From Xenopus tropicalis (Eukaryota; Chordata; Amphibia; Anura; Pipidae), in assembly GCF_000004195.4 (NCBI RefSeq), contig NC_030679.2, forward strand, positions 152,975,374 to 153,039,373: a stretch of DNA of 64,000 bases. Direction: 5' to 3'. A program made the position numbers and the translations under genes. The notes beneath the pieces were generated by a model. That model did not search any database. It worked only from the letters and a program-made list of their open reading frames with translations, and was not told where the DNA came from. Numbering within the stretch: the first letter of the stretch is position 1; the number at the start of each line of letters is the position of its first letter. Positions 10,865-22,790 of this stretch are shown piece after piece.

Positions 10865-12451
10865 GTCTACTGGATAATTATAGAATTTGGGTACATAACA
10901 AGCAATTTTTTGATTAATATAATTTGGAATTTGCTTTTTGTATGTTGACAGTTCTCTCTGCTATAGGAGTTATTTCTTGATCTTAGATATTATTTTCCAT
11001 TATAACCATCACTGCCATAGCATGAGGGTTACACAATGGAAAGAACAACAGTAATCAATAAAACCAGCTCACATTATAGAGACTTTTGCCACCTAATTTA
11101 ATGCCCAATAAGCCCAGTTTCTAAATAAAGAAATTTGGAATTTTCCAAATAACTCAAAAACAAATTTTTCATAATTTATCAAGTGAAAAACCAATGAAAA
11201 ACACTAATACAAAACCATCTAAAAGCTTGCGAGGTCATGGAGAAGTTAATGGGAGGAGCCCTAGGCAGATTGGAACAATATTTAATTTGTGATTTTCATG
11301 ATTTTTGTCATTTGTAGGTGCACAAAAATTCTTAGAAAAATGAGGATTTTGAGATTTTCACGTTTTCAATAACTTGTGATTTTATTTATTTTTCGATCTT
11401 TTTAATTTGTGCGTTTACATTTTACACAGTTTTGTTCTGGCAGAAAAAAACATCCGCAAATTCCAATTTTCATAAATCTGCCCCAAGTGACTTTTCTCTC
11501 ATTTTCTCAAATTCAAGGTTGAAAAATTGACTAGTAGTGAAGTCACAAGGGGTCATTTAGAAACCTTGGGGGTGCAAGTGCCCAGCAGACCCCTTAGTGC
11601 TCATGGTTCCCAGTATCCATGCTGCGTGCCAGATGACCAACCCATAGTGCCCGGAGGTGCCGCCATTTTGCTGACCCTGTGTTGTGTTGGACCCACTACA
11701 CCACATGATAGAACAGATTTATTAAAGGTCAAGAACCTTCCTTTACAGTCAAGAACAGTGTCTTGTTCTAAGCCAACTTCTTGGGGAGGTCACAGCTTCT
11801 CAAGGTGAGATGTATTTCCATTGGAATCAGGCAAGTCAGACATTCCTAGGCAATGCTTGTTCTCCAGGAACGTCAGGTTTCCTTCCCAGAATTCATTTGG
11901 CTTTGCATATAAATAAGGAGTTGATTTTATCAGAAAACTTTTCTAGTAGAGAAGATTTATGCTCTGTAACCCTTTCTTGGCTACTGTATATTTTTTAACA
12001 TGCAATCTCTTGTGAATGGCGCTACAGGAGACCCGAGCCCCCCGCTTATTATGGGGGACAGGTATATTGTTGGTATGTGGCGTGCCTCCACCCAGGGTAG
12101 GTATAGGTACAACTCTATTTCTCCTCCCTGGTAAACTCTATAATGTCCTCCTTGGACCAGAACTTCTTACAACTCCCAGTACCTTGCCCCTCCCTTGGGG
12201 TAGCTGCTTACCAGGCAGTTGAGGTTCCTCCGCTTAGAAATTGTCAAACACCCATTTATAATGAACCAGATGAACTTGCTTTAGGGATGCAGGAAGAACT
12301 TTCAGGGGATGTCACACAGACGGCTCAAGTCACACTCTCTCTCTTTGGGCCACCCCTGGTACTCCCACCAGGTGATCCCACCTAGGAACCCCCCCCCAGT
12401 ACACGCGTAGGGCCCCTTGATAGGGATACTTCCCGGTGCACTTACTACACA
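10865..12451. other. Diverged duplicated flank, no gene
   Basis: Segments here match 42700-44000 at low identity. Examples are tattattttccattataacc at 10987 and 42737, aaattcaaggttg near 11508 and 42957, and atttcca plus attcctaggcaatg near 11812-11850 against 43808-43855. It is therefore an old copy of the intergenic part of the OR duplication unit. The interval also holds AT-rich material (about 11100-11500) without recognisable ORFs. No gene is supported. Confidence 0.5.
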
Positions 12452-12615
12452 CTAAGGGGTATATTTATCCTGCTGTGTAAAAAGTGGAGTAAAACATCAC
12501 CGGTAATGTTGGTCATAGCAGCCAATCAGATGCTTTGCTTTCATTTTCTAACTGTTGAAATTTAATTGCTGATTTGTTGCCCTGGGTTACATCACTTACA
12601 TACATATACCCCTAA
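12452..12615. mobile_element. Short MITE with ctaagggg(ta) ends
   Basis: Left ctaaggggtatatttatcc and right catatacccctaag are inverted, around an interior containing gcagccaatcagatgctttg. The length is about 164 bp. The flanking ctaa/taag is compatible with a short TTAA-like target, but the exact duplication cannot be fixed because the terminal base is shared. Confidence 0.55.
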
Positions 12616-13289
12616 GTGTCCTGGACTCCAGCCATGAACGCTGGGGGGTCTTAACCCCTCTCACTCCTGGTGGGGCAATCTCTACCCGTTCTCTCTAGCC
12701 TGCCTGTCACTCCAAGAGTGACCTATTACAGTATCTCCTGTACTAGAACACTAGCCTGTTGTACGCCTCTTTACCAGAGGGAGGTTCCAGGACTAAAACC
12801 TTACAGCACATGACTGCATGCCCTTTTATATCCCAGCACCCCACATAGTGGGGGCTGGTTAGAATTACATAGGACCATAACCCATAAGGCCACCCTCTGG
12901 TGCTTGTCTAAAGGGGAACCCATCCTAAGGGGCCCAAATCCTTGTTTCTCTCCTTTTCAACTTTTCCTGTTTGTTAATTGTTCTCACTAAATTTTACCTG
13001 CTCTTAAAAAGTCTTCTATTCATCACCTTCACTGATTGAGAGGAGTTTGTAGGCCCTTGTAAATCTAGTTTTGAAAAAAATGTAGCCTCCCTTACTAATT
13101 GTAAAGGCTGAGGAACAAGAGGCAAGAAGTTAAATACAGGGTGGAAGTGATCCTCCTTCTCAGCCAATAAACTTTCAGCACCTGCTGGAGTGGTAGAAGA
13201 TCCGCTGAATCGCTTCGCCAGATTATTCATCCAGATATTTGTGTAAAGTTAGAATTTTAGGTTCAGGAAGATGTGTCCAAGTGGAACTG
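12616..13289. other. Intergenic, mostly unassigned
   Basis: The part after 12950 (ttctcactaaattttacctg) matches 43978-44010 (ttctcaccaacttttactgg), extending the old duplication described for 10865-12451. A 78-codon open frame on - at 12994-13230 has no family features. No gene is called. Confidence 0.4.
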
Positions 13290-13867
13290 GAGCAGGAGGA
13301 AACCTGACATTTGTTTAATTATAAAATAAGCATACAGTAAGTAGAGTCTGTCTCAGATATCTTTTATCAAGTGTGAAGTGAGCAATGCATTGTGGGTATT
13401 TAAACCCTTCATACCAATACCCACCCCCTTGTCCCCATAGCCTCATAGTTAAAGAGACAGAATCTCAATTATTGTGACGGGTTCCCCAATGTGAACATAC
13501 GTCCATTTAAATACAATAGTCCAAAAGTTCTTGTGCTTAAACCCATTGTCTATTAAACATCCAAAGTCTTTTATTTCTAGTTCAGCTCGTTGAAACTGCC
13601 AAGACCACCAATCACCAAACAAGACATGGGCGACCCGGTGGTGGATCCAAGAGGAACAGAGTAGTTGGGAGCAGAGGAACGAAGAGCTTAGAAAGTGAAG
13701 AGGGAGCAAATGAAGGGTCCAGATTCTGTTACAAATAGGCTGGAATTTTGGGGCAAGTTTGACTTGGAAGGAGTCAAATAAATAACAAACATATGTCCCA
13801 ATGTTGAACTTTATTCCATCTATTAATACTTTCCTGACTGTGAGGAAAGTGCTGAAAGGAATCCCTA
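13290..13867 (-). repeat. OR2-unit 3' segment of the OR2/OR3 duplication
   Basis: 13294-13750 is a close copy of 21938-22380 (for example gagcaatgcattgtgggtat and gacatgggcgacccggtggt). After 13760 the match resumes at 22765, so the OR2 unit lacks about 390 bp that the OR3 unit has. On the coding strand an AATAAA (complement of tttatt at 13810-13815) lies about 55 bp beyond the OR2 stop and is the likely poly(A) signal. An 80-odd codon frame on - shared by both copies (13449 and 22096) is not recognised and is probably non-coding. Confidence 0.75.
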
Positions 13868-14794
13868 TTAATTAAAAATTAATATTTTTGTAAAAGCTTC
13901 TTTGATGTCTTTGCTCCTCAAGCTGTAAATAACCGGATTAACCAAAGGTATCACCACCGTGTAGAACAGAGAGAGAACTTTACTTATGGTCTGTGATTCT
14001 TTCCTGGGGGGAACAATATAAATAGCAATTATAGTCCCATAAAACATGGAGACCACGGCCAAGTGGGAGCTGCAGGTGGAGAAGGCTTTTTGCCTCCCGG
14101 TATGGGACACTATCTTTAGGATTGCATGGGCAATACACATATATGATACACTGATGAGTATAAATGGGCAGACAACCACGGGGATAGACATTAAAGTAGC
14201 TTCTATTTTCACAAAGAAAGTATCTGAGCAAGAAATTTTTAGAAGAGGATCCAGATCACAGAAAAAATGATTGATCTTTTTCTGTTCACAGAACTTCAGG
14301 GTCCCTATCAGATTTGCTGTTGCCAATGTAGAGCAAAGACTAAATATCCAAGACATAAGGATAATTTTTATACATACCACGTGGGACATTATAGAAGTGT
14401 ATCTCAGGGGGATGCAGATGGCCACATATCTGTCATAGGCCATTACTGCTAGGAGCAAACACTCAAAGGCTTCTGTAGCAGAAAAAAAAGCAAATTGTAT
14501 CATACAGCTGACAAAGGGCAACATGATTTTATCATAAATTATAGTTTGGAGCAGGGTAGGTACAATATTTGTGGATTCCATAAAGTCACATACGGACAGC
14601 TGCTGGAGAAAGAAGTACATGGGGGAGTGGAGGTTCCGGCTGAAGGCCACCAACACTATGATGAGGACGTTCTCCCAAACTGTCAGAATGTAAATCAGAA
14701 GGAACAGAGAGAACAGGGGAACCTTGAAGTTGTGGAGATTCTGAAACCCCAAGAGGACAATCTCACTGACCCACGTCTGGTTCTTCATGGACAT
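13868..14794 (-). CDS. Olfactory receptor 2 (7TM GPCR), intact, 308 aa
   Basis: Residue map from the chosen start: NQT glycosylation site at 5-7, TM1 about 25-50, PMYFF at 58-62, Asp70 in TM2, Cys97 at the top of TM3, DRY at 121-123, ECL2 cysteines near 169, 179 and 189, TM5 with VSYMC near 216-220, KAFSTCSSHL at 236-245, and NPVIYSLRSKDI in TM7 and tail. The start at 14794 follows the acceptor tgttcttcctccag (AG at 14799-14798) by three bases. A longer in-frame ATG at 14836 is inside that intron. TM2-TM3 resembles OR6 (IIYDKIMLPFV, FFSATEAFECLLLAVMAY) while ECL2-TM5 resembles OR3/OR4 (LIGTLKFCEQ, IEATLMSIPVVVCP), so it is a mosaic. The coding frame is unbroken. Confidence 0.95.
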   Translation of the reverse strand: MSMKNQTWVSEIVLLGFQNLHNFKVPLFSLFLLIYILTVWENVLIIVLVAFSRNLHSPMYFFLQQLSVCDFMESTNIVPTLLQTIIYDKIMLPFVSCMIQFAFFSATEAFECLLLAVMAYDRYVAICIPLRYTSIMSHVVCIKIILMSWIFSLCSTLATANLIGTLKFCEQKKINHFFCDLDPLLKISCSDTFFVKIEATLMSIPVVVCPFILISVSYMCIAHAILKIVSHTGRQKAFSTCSSHLAVVSMFYGTIIAIYIVPPRKESQTISKVLSLFYTVVIPLVNPVIYSLRSKDIKEAFTKILIFN

Positions 14795-15999
14795 TCCCTG
14801 GAGGAAGAACACATTGTGAAGAAGGGCAAACAGCATTTTAATCTAAACTCATTTACCCACTTAGTAGTAGAAGGAAAATTCAGCATCATTGGTGGCCAAA
14901 ACTGCTTTGGAAGATCAGGCACTTTTTCTCCAAATTCTTTTCATTAGTGAGAGTGGCTTATGGGTATAGGGGAACCATATTTTCATAGTTGAGTTTGTTG
15001 GCTCTCTCTCTATTATTTTCCATTGTCCTGAATTTTAGTACAATTATTTCATGTGGCTTAATTATTTGCCCCTTTCTCTGCTACTTCTTAATTCAGCCTT
15101 AATGCGTTAACTAATTACCTTCTTTGATGCCAGATCTTGATGGCTCATATAATCCACTCTGAATACTATACATCAAACTCTGTTGATGATATGGAACCCA
15201 CCAGACTTCATAGAATGTAACTTAATATAACAGTCCTCGTTGCTTCAGGAGATGTGGGAGAGGTTATGGTTATGTACATCTGATAAACTAGCCCAACAGC
15301 GGTGAGTCTTCAAGAGTAAATGCAATCATTTTAAGCATAACCCATAAAAACCATAAAAATAGAATAAAGTAAACACCTTGCAGCCTCATTTATTAGGGCA
15401 CGATGAACCCTAATAATGACACTTCCTTATCTAAAGGTATAAGCATTGTACAACCACCAACCACACTACCATTAACAGAAACAAAATACAAAACTACTAT
15501 GGATACCTTTAACCAAATAATCACAAAGAGTTAAAATAACAATTAAAAAGAAAACAAAAAGTTGCAAAAACACAAAAATATTACCACAAAGTGTCACAGA
15601 AATGATTCCTAAATCACTATAAATAAATAAATATTCCTCCTTTCCAGACGTTTCCCATAATAATGGGGGACAATTTAGATATAAAGAATAACTTGACTCC
15701 AGAAGGCACTGGAAAGGGTGTTGCAGAATGATATGGAATGAGGATAGATAAGGACATGGGTGGGGTGAGAGGCAGAGATCTCATTCTTAAATTTTGCATT
15801 TGGGCTTCCTTACCCCAAATGCTATTGGCTTGAATAGTGACGTTGATGGTAGGATTTTTTCCATAATGATGTCATTAACCTTGAGACTTGAATATTTGCC
15901 CATGGAAACATTTGTAAAGCAGGGAGTTTCATGAATATATTGTCAGCTGTTGTTATTAATACTCTTGAATCTCTTTAGAAATGACCATGTTTATAACAT
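14795..15999 (-). other. OR2 last 5' intron, duplicated in OR3 unit
   Basis: Non-coding. It is aligned almost throughout with 23797-25029 of the OR3 unit (for example tggtatagattt-type AT-rich stretches, ctaaatcactataaataaat, and gaggatagataaggacatgg). No untranslated exon, RNA gene or other element is recognised inside. Confidence 0.6.
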
Positions 16000-16925
16000 A
16001 TGAACAAAAAAAAAACAAAACAAAATAAATTAAAACAAAACAAAACAAAGCAAAATAAAACAAAAGAAAATAAAACAAAACAAAATAGAACAAAATAAAA
16101 CAAAACAAAGCAATAAAATTAAAAATAAAACAAAACAAACAAACTAAAACAAATCAAAATAGACCAAAAAAAACCAAAACAAACTAAAACAAAACAAAAT
16201 AGAACAAAGCAAAACAAAATAAAATAAAACAAAGCAAAATAAAACAAAAAAAACAAAGCAAAACAGAAAAACAAAACAAAATAAAACAAATCTAAATAAA
16301 CCTAATTAAATAAAATAAAATAAAACAAAACAAAGCAAAATAAAACAAAAGAAAATAAAACAAAAGAAAATAGAACAAAATAAAACAAACAAAGCAAAAA
16401 AATTTAAAATAAAACAAAGCAAAATAGACCAAAAAACCCCAAAACAAACTAAAACAAAACAAAATAGAACAAAGCAAAACAAAATAAAATAAAACAAAAC
16501 AAGGCAAAATAAAACAAAAAAACTAAACAAAGCAAAACAAAAAAAAAACAAAGCAAAACAAAATAAAACAAAACAAATCTAAATAAACCAAATTAAATAA
16601 AATAAAACAAAATAAAACAAAACAAAGCAAAATAAAACAAAAGAAAATAAAACAAAAAACAAAATAAAATAAAACAAAACAAATCTAAATAAACCAAATT
16701 AAATAAAAGAAAACAAAAGAAAACAAAATAAAGCAAAATAAACCAAATTAAATAAAATAAAACAAAAGAAAACAAAACAAAGCAAAATAAAACAAAAGAA
16801 AATAAAACAAAAAACAAAATAAAATAAAACAAAACAAATCTAAATAAACCAAATTAAATAAAATAAAACAAAACAAAGCAAAATAAAACAAACTGAAACA
16901 AAACAAAATAAAACAAAATATTGTG
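16000..16925. repeat. AAAAC/AAAAT-type simple repeat, about 0.9 kb
   Basis: Purine-strand stretch of aaaac, aaaat and aaagc words with very few other bases. The complementary strand reads as Phe/Leu/Cys-rich open frames, an effect of composition. Its counterpart in the OR3 unit is 25030-25852, with different internal arrangement, as expected from slippage after duplication. Confidence 0.95.
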
Positions 16926-17154
16926 GCAAAAATTAGACATTGGTTTACATCAAGTAGTTGTCTATAAAAGCAAACACACTAAAATCACAATTTATCCACA
17001 AAAATATTTTTTACTTTGACAATATTAAGTTTTCACTAAATTCTTATCACTTAGGGAATCAATAGACAAAATATACCATTTTACTCTTCATTTCACTCCA
17101 CGTCAGTAACATATGGTATCACTATGAGATGATATCTATAAAATAATAATTGCC

Positions 17155-17290
17155 CCTAGTGATGAGTTAATCTGTTTCGCTTTGGTGTAAAAATTCGCAA
17201 AACTTTGAAAAAATTTGTGAAACACGGAAAATGGTATGCATCCCAAAAAATTGTCACGCATTGCACGCATTTTGCAAAAAAGAAAGCCAG
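17155..17290. mobile_element. Fragment of hAT-type MITE (tagtgatgag end)
   Basis: Starts tagtgatgagttaatctg and continues with the gaaac/gcaaaac-rich interior of the MITE family seen whole at 44838 and 60823. The right end is missing. The OR3 unit has the same fragment at 26091-26232, so it predates the duplication. Confidence 0.65.
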
Positions 17291-17699
17291 TGGAGTAAGT
17301 CAAATATCCAGTTAGTTCTAAGCTCTGGGATTTTCAGATCTTTTTCTTTGGCCAAAGTTCTCAGCTCTTAAAGTGAGATCTTAGAAACATTTCCCTTCTA
17401 TAAACGTCGATAAATGCTTTATATCATTATATTTGGTTATTAAAGAAAAGCATTTAGGTACATTTTTCTTGAAGAAAGCAGATGCTCTATTAAAATGCAA
17501 AGGCTAATTTATGTTTTATATAAATATTAAATAATCTTATTTATAGCAGGACTAAGGTTTGGATTGTACAAACAGCACTAGTCAGAAGAATAATACCAAA
17601 ATATTGAATTTTCTTCTTAGGCCTAAATATCGCCTATCATTTGGGGTTTGACCAAATACCTCCTTCAGTTCAGATTTATCTTTACAACTGTAAACAACT

Positions 17700-17927
17700 G
17701 TGACTCTACATGGTAAAATTTAACCTGCCGATTCTGCCCCTTCAGAACAAGTCGGTACCTTATCTGCCCTCTGACAGGCCTGCCCAACCATATCTGGCCA
17801 TAAATTGTGGAGCGCCTTAGCTGGCTGATGCAGGTCTTGCCCTGATGGCCTGCATTCCAGTGGGTTTGATCTGAACGTTTGGCCCTAGGGCCAAATGATC
17901 AGATCAGCCTGATATTGCCCACCTCAA
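17700..17927. repeat. Dispersed repeat with palindromic core tttggccctagggccaaa
   Basis: A perfect 18-bp palindrome tttggccctagggccaaa lies at about 17879-17896, in a block (cagatcagcctgatattgcc) also found at 26660-26880 and, shortened, at 36100-36140. It looks like a MITE remnant just proximal to the 180-bp array. The family is not named. Confidence 0.6.
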
Positions 17928-18970
17928 GGAACCGCCCCAGATACTGTGGAACCATAGGAAGATGACCCCATGAGCTTCTCCCAATGTGTAATCTGCTCTG
18001 CATTTCTCCTGCCATTTTGCTAACACAATCCCAACCATTTCTTTCCAATCAAATCAGGAAAGATGTTCTTGGGGGAATATTCTACTGATTTGCCCCTACC
18101 AGAACCGCCCCAGATACTGTGGAACCATAGGAAGATGCCTCCATGAGCTTCTCCCAATGTGTAACCTGCTCTGCATTTCTCCTGCCATTTTGCTAACACA
18201 ATCCCAACCATTTCTTTCCAATCAAATCACTTTACAGGAAAGATGTTCTTGGGGGAATATTCTACTGATTTGCCCCTACCAGAACCACCCCAGATACTGT
18301 GGAACCATAGCAAGATGCCCCCATGAGCTTCTCCCAATGTGTAACCTGCTCTGCATTTCTCCTGCCATTTTGCTAACACAATCCCAACCATTTCTTTCCA
18401 ATCAAATCACTTTACAGGAAAGATGTTCTTGGGGGAATATTCTACTGATTTGCCCCTACCAGAACCGCCCCAGGTACTGTGGAACCATAGGAAGATGCCC
18501 CCATGAGCTTCTCCCAATGTGTAACCTGCTCTGCATTTCTCCTGCCATTTTGCTAACACAATCCCAACCATTTCTTTCCAATCAAATCACTTTACAGGAA
18601 AGATGTTCTTGGGGGAATATTCTACTGATTTGCCCCTACCAGAACCGCCCCAGATACTGTGGAACCATAGGAAGATGCCCCCATGAGCTTCTCCCAATGT
18701 GTAACCTGCTCTGCATTTCTCCTGCCATTTTGCTAACACAATCCCAACCATTTCTTTCCAATCAAATCAGGAAAAGATGTTCTTGGGGGAATATTCTACT
18801 GATTTGCACCTACCAGAACCGCCCCAGATACTGTGGAACCATAGGAAGATGCCCCCATGAGCTTCTCCCAATGTGTAACCTGCTCTGCATTTCTCCTGCC
18901 ATTTTGCTAACACAATCCCAACCATTTCTTTCCAATCAAATCAGGAAAGATGTTCTTGGGGGAATATCCT
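17928..18970 (-). repeat. 180-bp OR-associated array A2 (about 5.8 copies)
   Basis: Same unit as A1. Two junction copies read caatcaaatcaggaaa, lacking the cactttac block, while internal copies are nearly identical to each other. In coding sense it lies directly downstream of the untranslated exon at 18977-19063, so it sits in the following intron. Confidence 0.92.
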
Positions 18971-18976
18971 ACTCAC

Positions 18977-19063
18977 CAGATCTGGAGACAGTTTGAAGAG
19001 ATCCTTGGGAAGGCCCAGCAGATGTTCTCTTGTTCCTTCAACCCAAGATACAAGAAATGTTTT
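18977..19063 (-). other. Putative untranslated exon of OR2 (87 bp)
   Basis: On the coding strand this block is bounded by tatttatctttcag (acceptor) and ctg|gtgagtag (strong donor). Its interior (gaacatctgctgggccttcc) is conserved at 27186-27273 and 39209-39283. It has no ATG-initiated link to the OR frame, so it would be 5' UTR. Exon status is inferred from matching splice signals in three paralogous units. Confidence 0.6.
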
Positions 19064-19199
19064 CTGAAAGATAAATATAAGTAATAAACCCCCTGTTACC
19101 AAATGAAATGTCTATATTACAGGAGGGGTAATTCTGATATAACCAACAGGCACATAATGAATAAACTGTTCTTCTAACATTACACTGACCTGAGCGGCA

Positions 19200-19320
19200 C
19201 CAGGTACTGACTGGGCAGGGAAGAACAGATCTCCTTTTATTACCCGGTGCCAGTAACACCCACAACTGGGAAACCTACTGGGAAATCTCCAGGAGACTCA
19301 GGGGTTTGGGGTAATTAACT
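19200..19320 (-). promoter_or_regulatory. Putative OR2 promoter block P2
   Basis: Coding-sense TAATTA (19317-19312) precedes taataaaagg (19242-19233). A possible first exon then ends gctcag|gtcagtg near 19190. The E-box position is changed (caactg instead of cagctg). Downstream lies the untranslated exon at 18977-19063, then array A2. Confidence 0.6.
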
Positions 19321-19794
19321 GTATACTGGATAATTATAGAATTTGGGTACATAACAAGCTATTTTTTGCTTCATCAGATTTTAACATTTCTTTTATTACA
19401 AATGTCTTTAACCAATTATTATTTGGAAAAGAGAGGTTCCTAGAGTTTCAAATAATACACTTCAAAGGAACCAAAATGCAGCAGGTCTTGGAACATCATC
19501 ATTAAAAAATATAATATAGCCAATATACTAAATCAAAGTACAGATTTATTTGCCTCACAACCCCGGAAAACATGGCCAGAGATAGAGACAACTTTATTGA
19601 AACCATTCTCACCAAAATTGATACTTTGGTCAAATAAAAAATGACAAGAATCTTCTCATGAACTAAGTCTGTAAAGTCTGCAATAAAAATCTCAAATCTC
19701 AAATCCATCTCAAATCACTGCATGTCTAAGAGAAGAATTAAATCAGGAAAAAAGAGACTTTTGCAAGTATTTAAAAATATCTATAGCCCCAAGA
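19321..19794. other. Duplicated upstream flank of OR2
   Basis: Closely matched by 27518-27985 (for example cctcacaaccccggaaaaca) and in part by 39540-39780. No gene. It is the distal, 5' part of the OR duplication unit. Confidence 0.6.
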
Positions 19795-20690
19795 GAACTA
19801 CAAAACAGCTCCAAAACTATTTATTTCACAGTGTGACTATTGGATCAGGTATTCTGACCACTAACCACGCTGTAAAATCAGTTATTTTGCTATTTCATTG
19901 TTTTGTCTAATTGTATTTGATTTTTGTCATTTTTTTTTGCAGTTTTATGCTTTCATTGTTGCTTGTTACGTTGTTTTAGTGTAGCTTTGCAGTTTGGTAC
20001 TTTGGTGTATAAAGGCATCTTTATCTGTTTTGAATTCATCAGAATGTGTAATTTCCAAAAATATATGGTTTTCTGGGGGGGTCTCTGTACAGTTAGGGGG
20101 TCTTACGACATGTCATATGCAGTCATAGGGATCTTTTTGCTTAAACTGATTTGGCAGATAAGAAAAATCCATATGCACTATTTTCATTTGGGGTCCGTAC
20201 ATATCACATACTTTGGTATATCTATGCATATTGGGCATAAAACTATTCAGTAGACCTTTGGTGTTCATAGTTGGGTTGATGCGCCACTGTATGTAAGAAA
20301 TTGTGTGAGATAAATGAGGCAAATTGCAACATTTTTAGATGATTTACAAAATTGCCATCAAAACCTCTTAATAAAGAAAATCTCTGCTGTTAGTTTGGGG
20401 TAGAAAATAATATTTACCCATTTTGGATTTGTCTGAATGTGTACTTTCCAAAAAATATTTGTTTTTCACAGGCCACCTTACTTTTTTGCATGCCCATGTG
20501 TTTATGAATTAGGTAAAGCTAAGCCATGAAATCAGTATGCACAAGGTATAATTTGGGGTCTCTAAGTGCCATGTACTCTGATGAGCTTATGCACATTGGG
20601 CATCAAACTGTTCTGTGGAGCCCTGGCATTCGTATTTAGATTTTACATACATTGTATAAATGGTGGAAAGACTGGGTCACCTAAAAAGTG
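19795..20690. mobile_element. Relic of the 3.1-kb piggyBac-like element
   Basis: Shares gtgtgactattggatcaggt, the tttccaaaaatatatggtt word and the tatgcatattgggcat word with the complete element at 55893-59021. Both ends are missing. The OR3-unit counterpart is split by the Ty3/gypsy insertion (about 27990-28049 and 32991-34201), so this copy shows the pre-insertion sequence. Confidence 0.75.
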
Positions 20691-20890
20691 TTTTGACTAA
20701 AATTATACTCTTCTTAATGCCAGGGTGAACAGGTAACTTAGTATGTATAGTCTTTAGACCCTCAAGATGAAGATGTTCTGTGCTTAAAGAAAAATATTCT
20801 GTCTCTACTGGAAAGACTGGGATGAGTTGATCTAGAAAACCTGTTTGCATGAAAATCATTGAAATTCAAAATGTTTTTTTGGGAGAAGGT

Positions 20891-21172
20891 TCAGAAGGAT
20901 AAGTCTGCCTTTAAAGGTTTAGAACCAAGATGATAAGTTAATTGGAGATTGTAATATGTGGCCACCCTTGCTTGCCTGGCTCTGTGTCTCAGCATCATGA
21001 AGGTTTTCAAGGCTTTAATGGTTGGTATAAGTTCAAATTGGATATCAAGAAAATATCTTAATTCTTTTAAGGTAAGTTTGGAGTAACTCTTGATTGACAA
21101 CATTGTAGTTCTGTTTAATTTATGTGAGACGAGGGCTACAGGGTGTAGTTCTTCCTTGGGGGCAGCCAACTG
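20891..21172 (-). pseudogene. Ty3/gypsy RNase H relic
   Basis: A 92-codon stretch on - keeps the gypsy RNase H layout: ELHPVALVSHKLN (cf. ELHPVAFFSRKL in the family), a degraded KELRYFLDIQFEL, then RARQARVATYYNLQLTYHLG and GSKPLKADLSF. The aspartates of the active site are not all recoverable. It is a fragment of another gypsy lineage, unrelated in position to the full element at 28050. Its 5' part (coding sense) has been amplified as the adjacent 67-bp array. Confidence 0.65.
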
Positions 21173-21745
21173 AGAGACACCTCATCCCACTGCATCAGGG
21201 TTCTACAGGGCGTAGTTCTTCCTTGGGGGCAGCCAACTGAGAGACACCTCATCCCACTGCATCAGGGTTCTACAGGGCGTAGTTCTTCCTTGGGGGCAGC
21301 CAACTGGGAGACACCTCATCCTACTGCATCAGGGTTCTACAGGGCGTAGTTCTTCCTTGGGGGCAGCCAACTGAGAGACACCTCATCCTACTGCATCAGG
21401 GTTCTACAGGGCGTAGTTCTTCCTTGGGGGCAGCCAACTGAGAGACACCTCATCCTACTGCATCAGGGTTCTATAGGGCGTAGTTCTTCCTTGGGGGCAG
21501 CCAACTGAGAGACACCTCATCCTACTGCATCAGGGTTCTACAGGGCGTAGTTCTTCCTTGGGGGCAGCCAACTGAGAGACACCTCATCCTACTGCATCAG
21601 GGTTCTACAGGGCGTAGTTCTTCCTTGGGGGCAGCCAACTGAGAGACACCTCATCCTACTGCATCAGGGTTCTATAGGGCGTAGTTCTTCCTTGGGGGCA
21701 GCCAACTGAGAGACGCCTCAACCCACTGCATCAGGGTTCAGTAGA
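21140..21745. repeat. 67-bp tandem array, about 9 copies
   Basis: Unit ctacagggcgtagttcttcc ... ctgcatcagggtt with a 67-bp period (gcgtagttc at 21210, 21277 and so on). The complement of the first unit encodes the SQLAAPKEELHPVA part of the RNase H relic, so the unit was captured from that retroelement. The period is not a multiple of three. Confidence 0.9.
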
Positions 21746-21937
21746 GCCAGGGAAGACCCAAAATCACTTGGAAAAGAGGAGAGGACATCCTGCAAGTTTA
21801 GGCTTAAAGAGGACACCTAAGAGCAGCAAAGATGACTCTACTCATTAACTATGACCCTAAATAATAAAACATTTTGAGAAGAAGAAAGAATGTGGAGAAA
21901 GCCAATGGTGCCGGTGCTGAAGCTTACAGATGCCGAG

Positions 21938-22385
21938 GAAACCTAACATTTGTATAATTATAAAATAAGCATACAGTAAGTAGATATCTTTTATCAAGTG
22001 CGAAGTGAGCAATGCATTGTGGGTATTTAAACCCTTCATACCAATATCCACCCCCTTGTCCCCATAGCCTCATCGTTAAAGTGACAGGATCTCAATTATT
22101 TTGACGGGTTCCCCAATGTGAACATACGTCCATTTGAATACAATAGTCCAAAGTTCTTGTGCTTAAACCCATTGTCTATTAAACATCCAAAGTCTTTTAT
22201 TTTTAGTTCAGCTCGTTGAAACTGCCAAGAACACCAATCACCGAACAAGACATGGGCGACCCGGTGGTGGATCCAAGAGGAACAGAGTAGTTGGGAGCAG
22301 AGGAACGAAGGGCTTAGAAAGTGAAGAGGGAGCAAGTGAAGGGTCCAGATTCTGTTACAAATAGGCTGGAATTTTGGGGCAAGTT
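21938..22385 (-). repeat. OR3-unit copy of the duplicated 3' segment
   Basis: Close copy of 13294-13750. The distance between the two (about 8.64 kb) gives the length of the tandem duplication unit. Confidence 0.75.
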
Positions 22386-22654
22386 TTATTTAATATTTAA
22401 ATGTTTTTTCCTCACTATACACAGTGGGAGAGCCGGTATCTAAGGACCCCAGTTGTAGGGATACAGAGAGCTTTGCCCAATAGTTGTCAGTAGAAGACAC
22501 AGGACAAGGCCATTAGATTTCTTGGCAACGTTAGTTTAATAAAACAATAATAGTGTATTTTTTCAAACATCCAATTTAATGTAAAAACAGTAAAACAGAT
22601 AAGTCTCAGAGATATCTGTATTTTATTTTTGGCTTACAACGTTTCCATTGATAT

Positions 22655-22790
22655 TTATACACAGCATTTTCAAGAATTTTATAATATCTGTCCTTCTCAA
22701 GCTGCAAATAATCGGGTTAATAAAGGAATCATTACAGTGAGAACTTGGCTTGGGGTCTGGGACTTGGAAGGAGGCAAATAAATAACAATC
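22655..22790 (-). pseudogene. OR pseudogene fragment (TM7 region)
   Basis: The + strand reads caagctgcaaataatcgggt and continues to cttggaaggaggcaaataaa, parallel to the 3' ends of the intact ORs (caagctgtaaataaccggat ...). On - it gives a degraded PSKSQTPSQVL...VMIPLLTR, matching the ECL3-TM7 part of the intact receptors, then decays. It is a remnant of an older OR just past the OR3 stop. It has no open frame and is absent from the OR2 unit. Confidence 0.65.

Noticed and set aside
13449..13709. 86-codon ORF conserved in the OR2 and OR3 units
   Set aside because: Conservation follows from the recent segmental duplication. The second copy shifts frame at its C-terminal side, arguing against coding.
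15956..16832. Phe/Leu/Cys-rich hydrophobic ORFs that look like membrane proteins (also 24859-25770)
   Set aside because: Complement of AAAAC/AAAAT simple repeat; composition effect.
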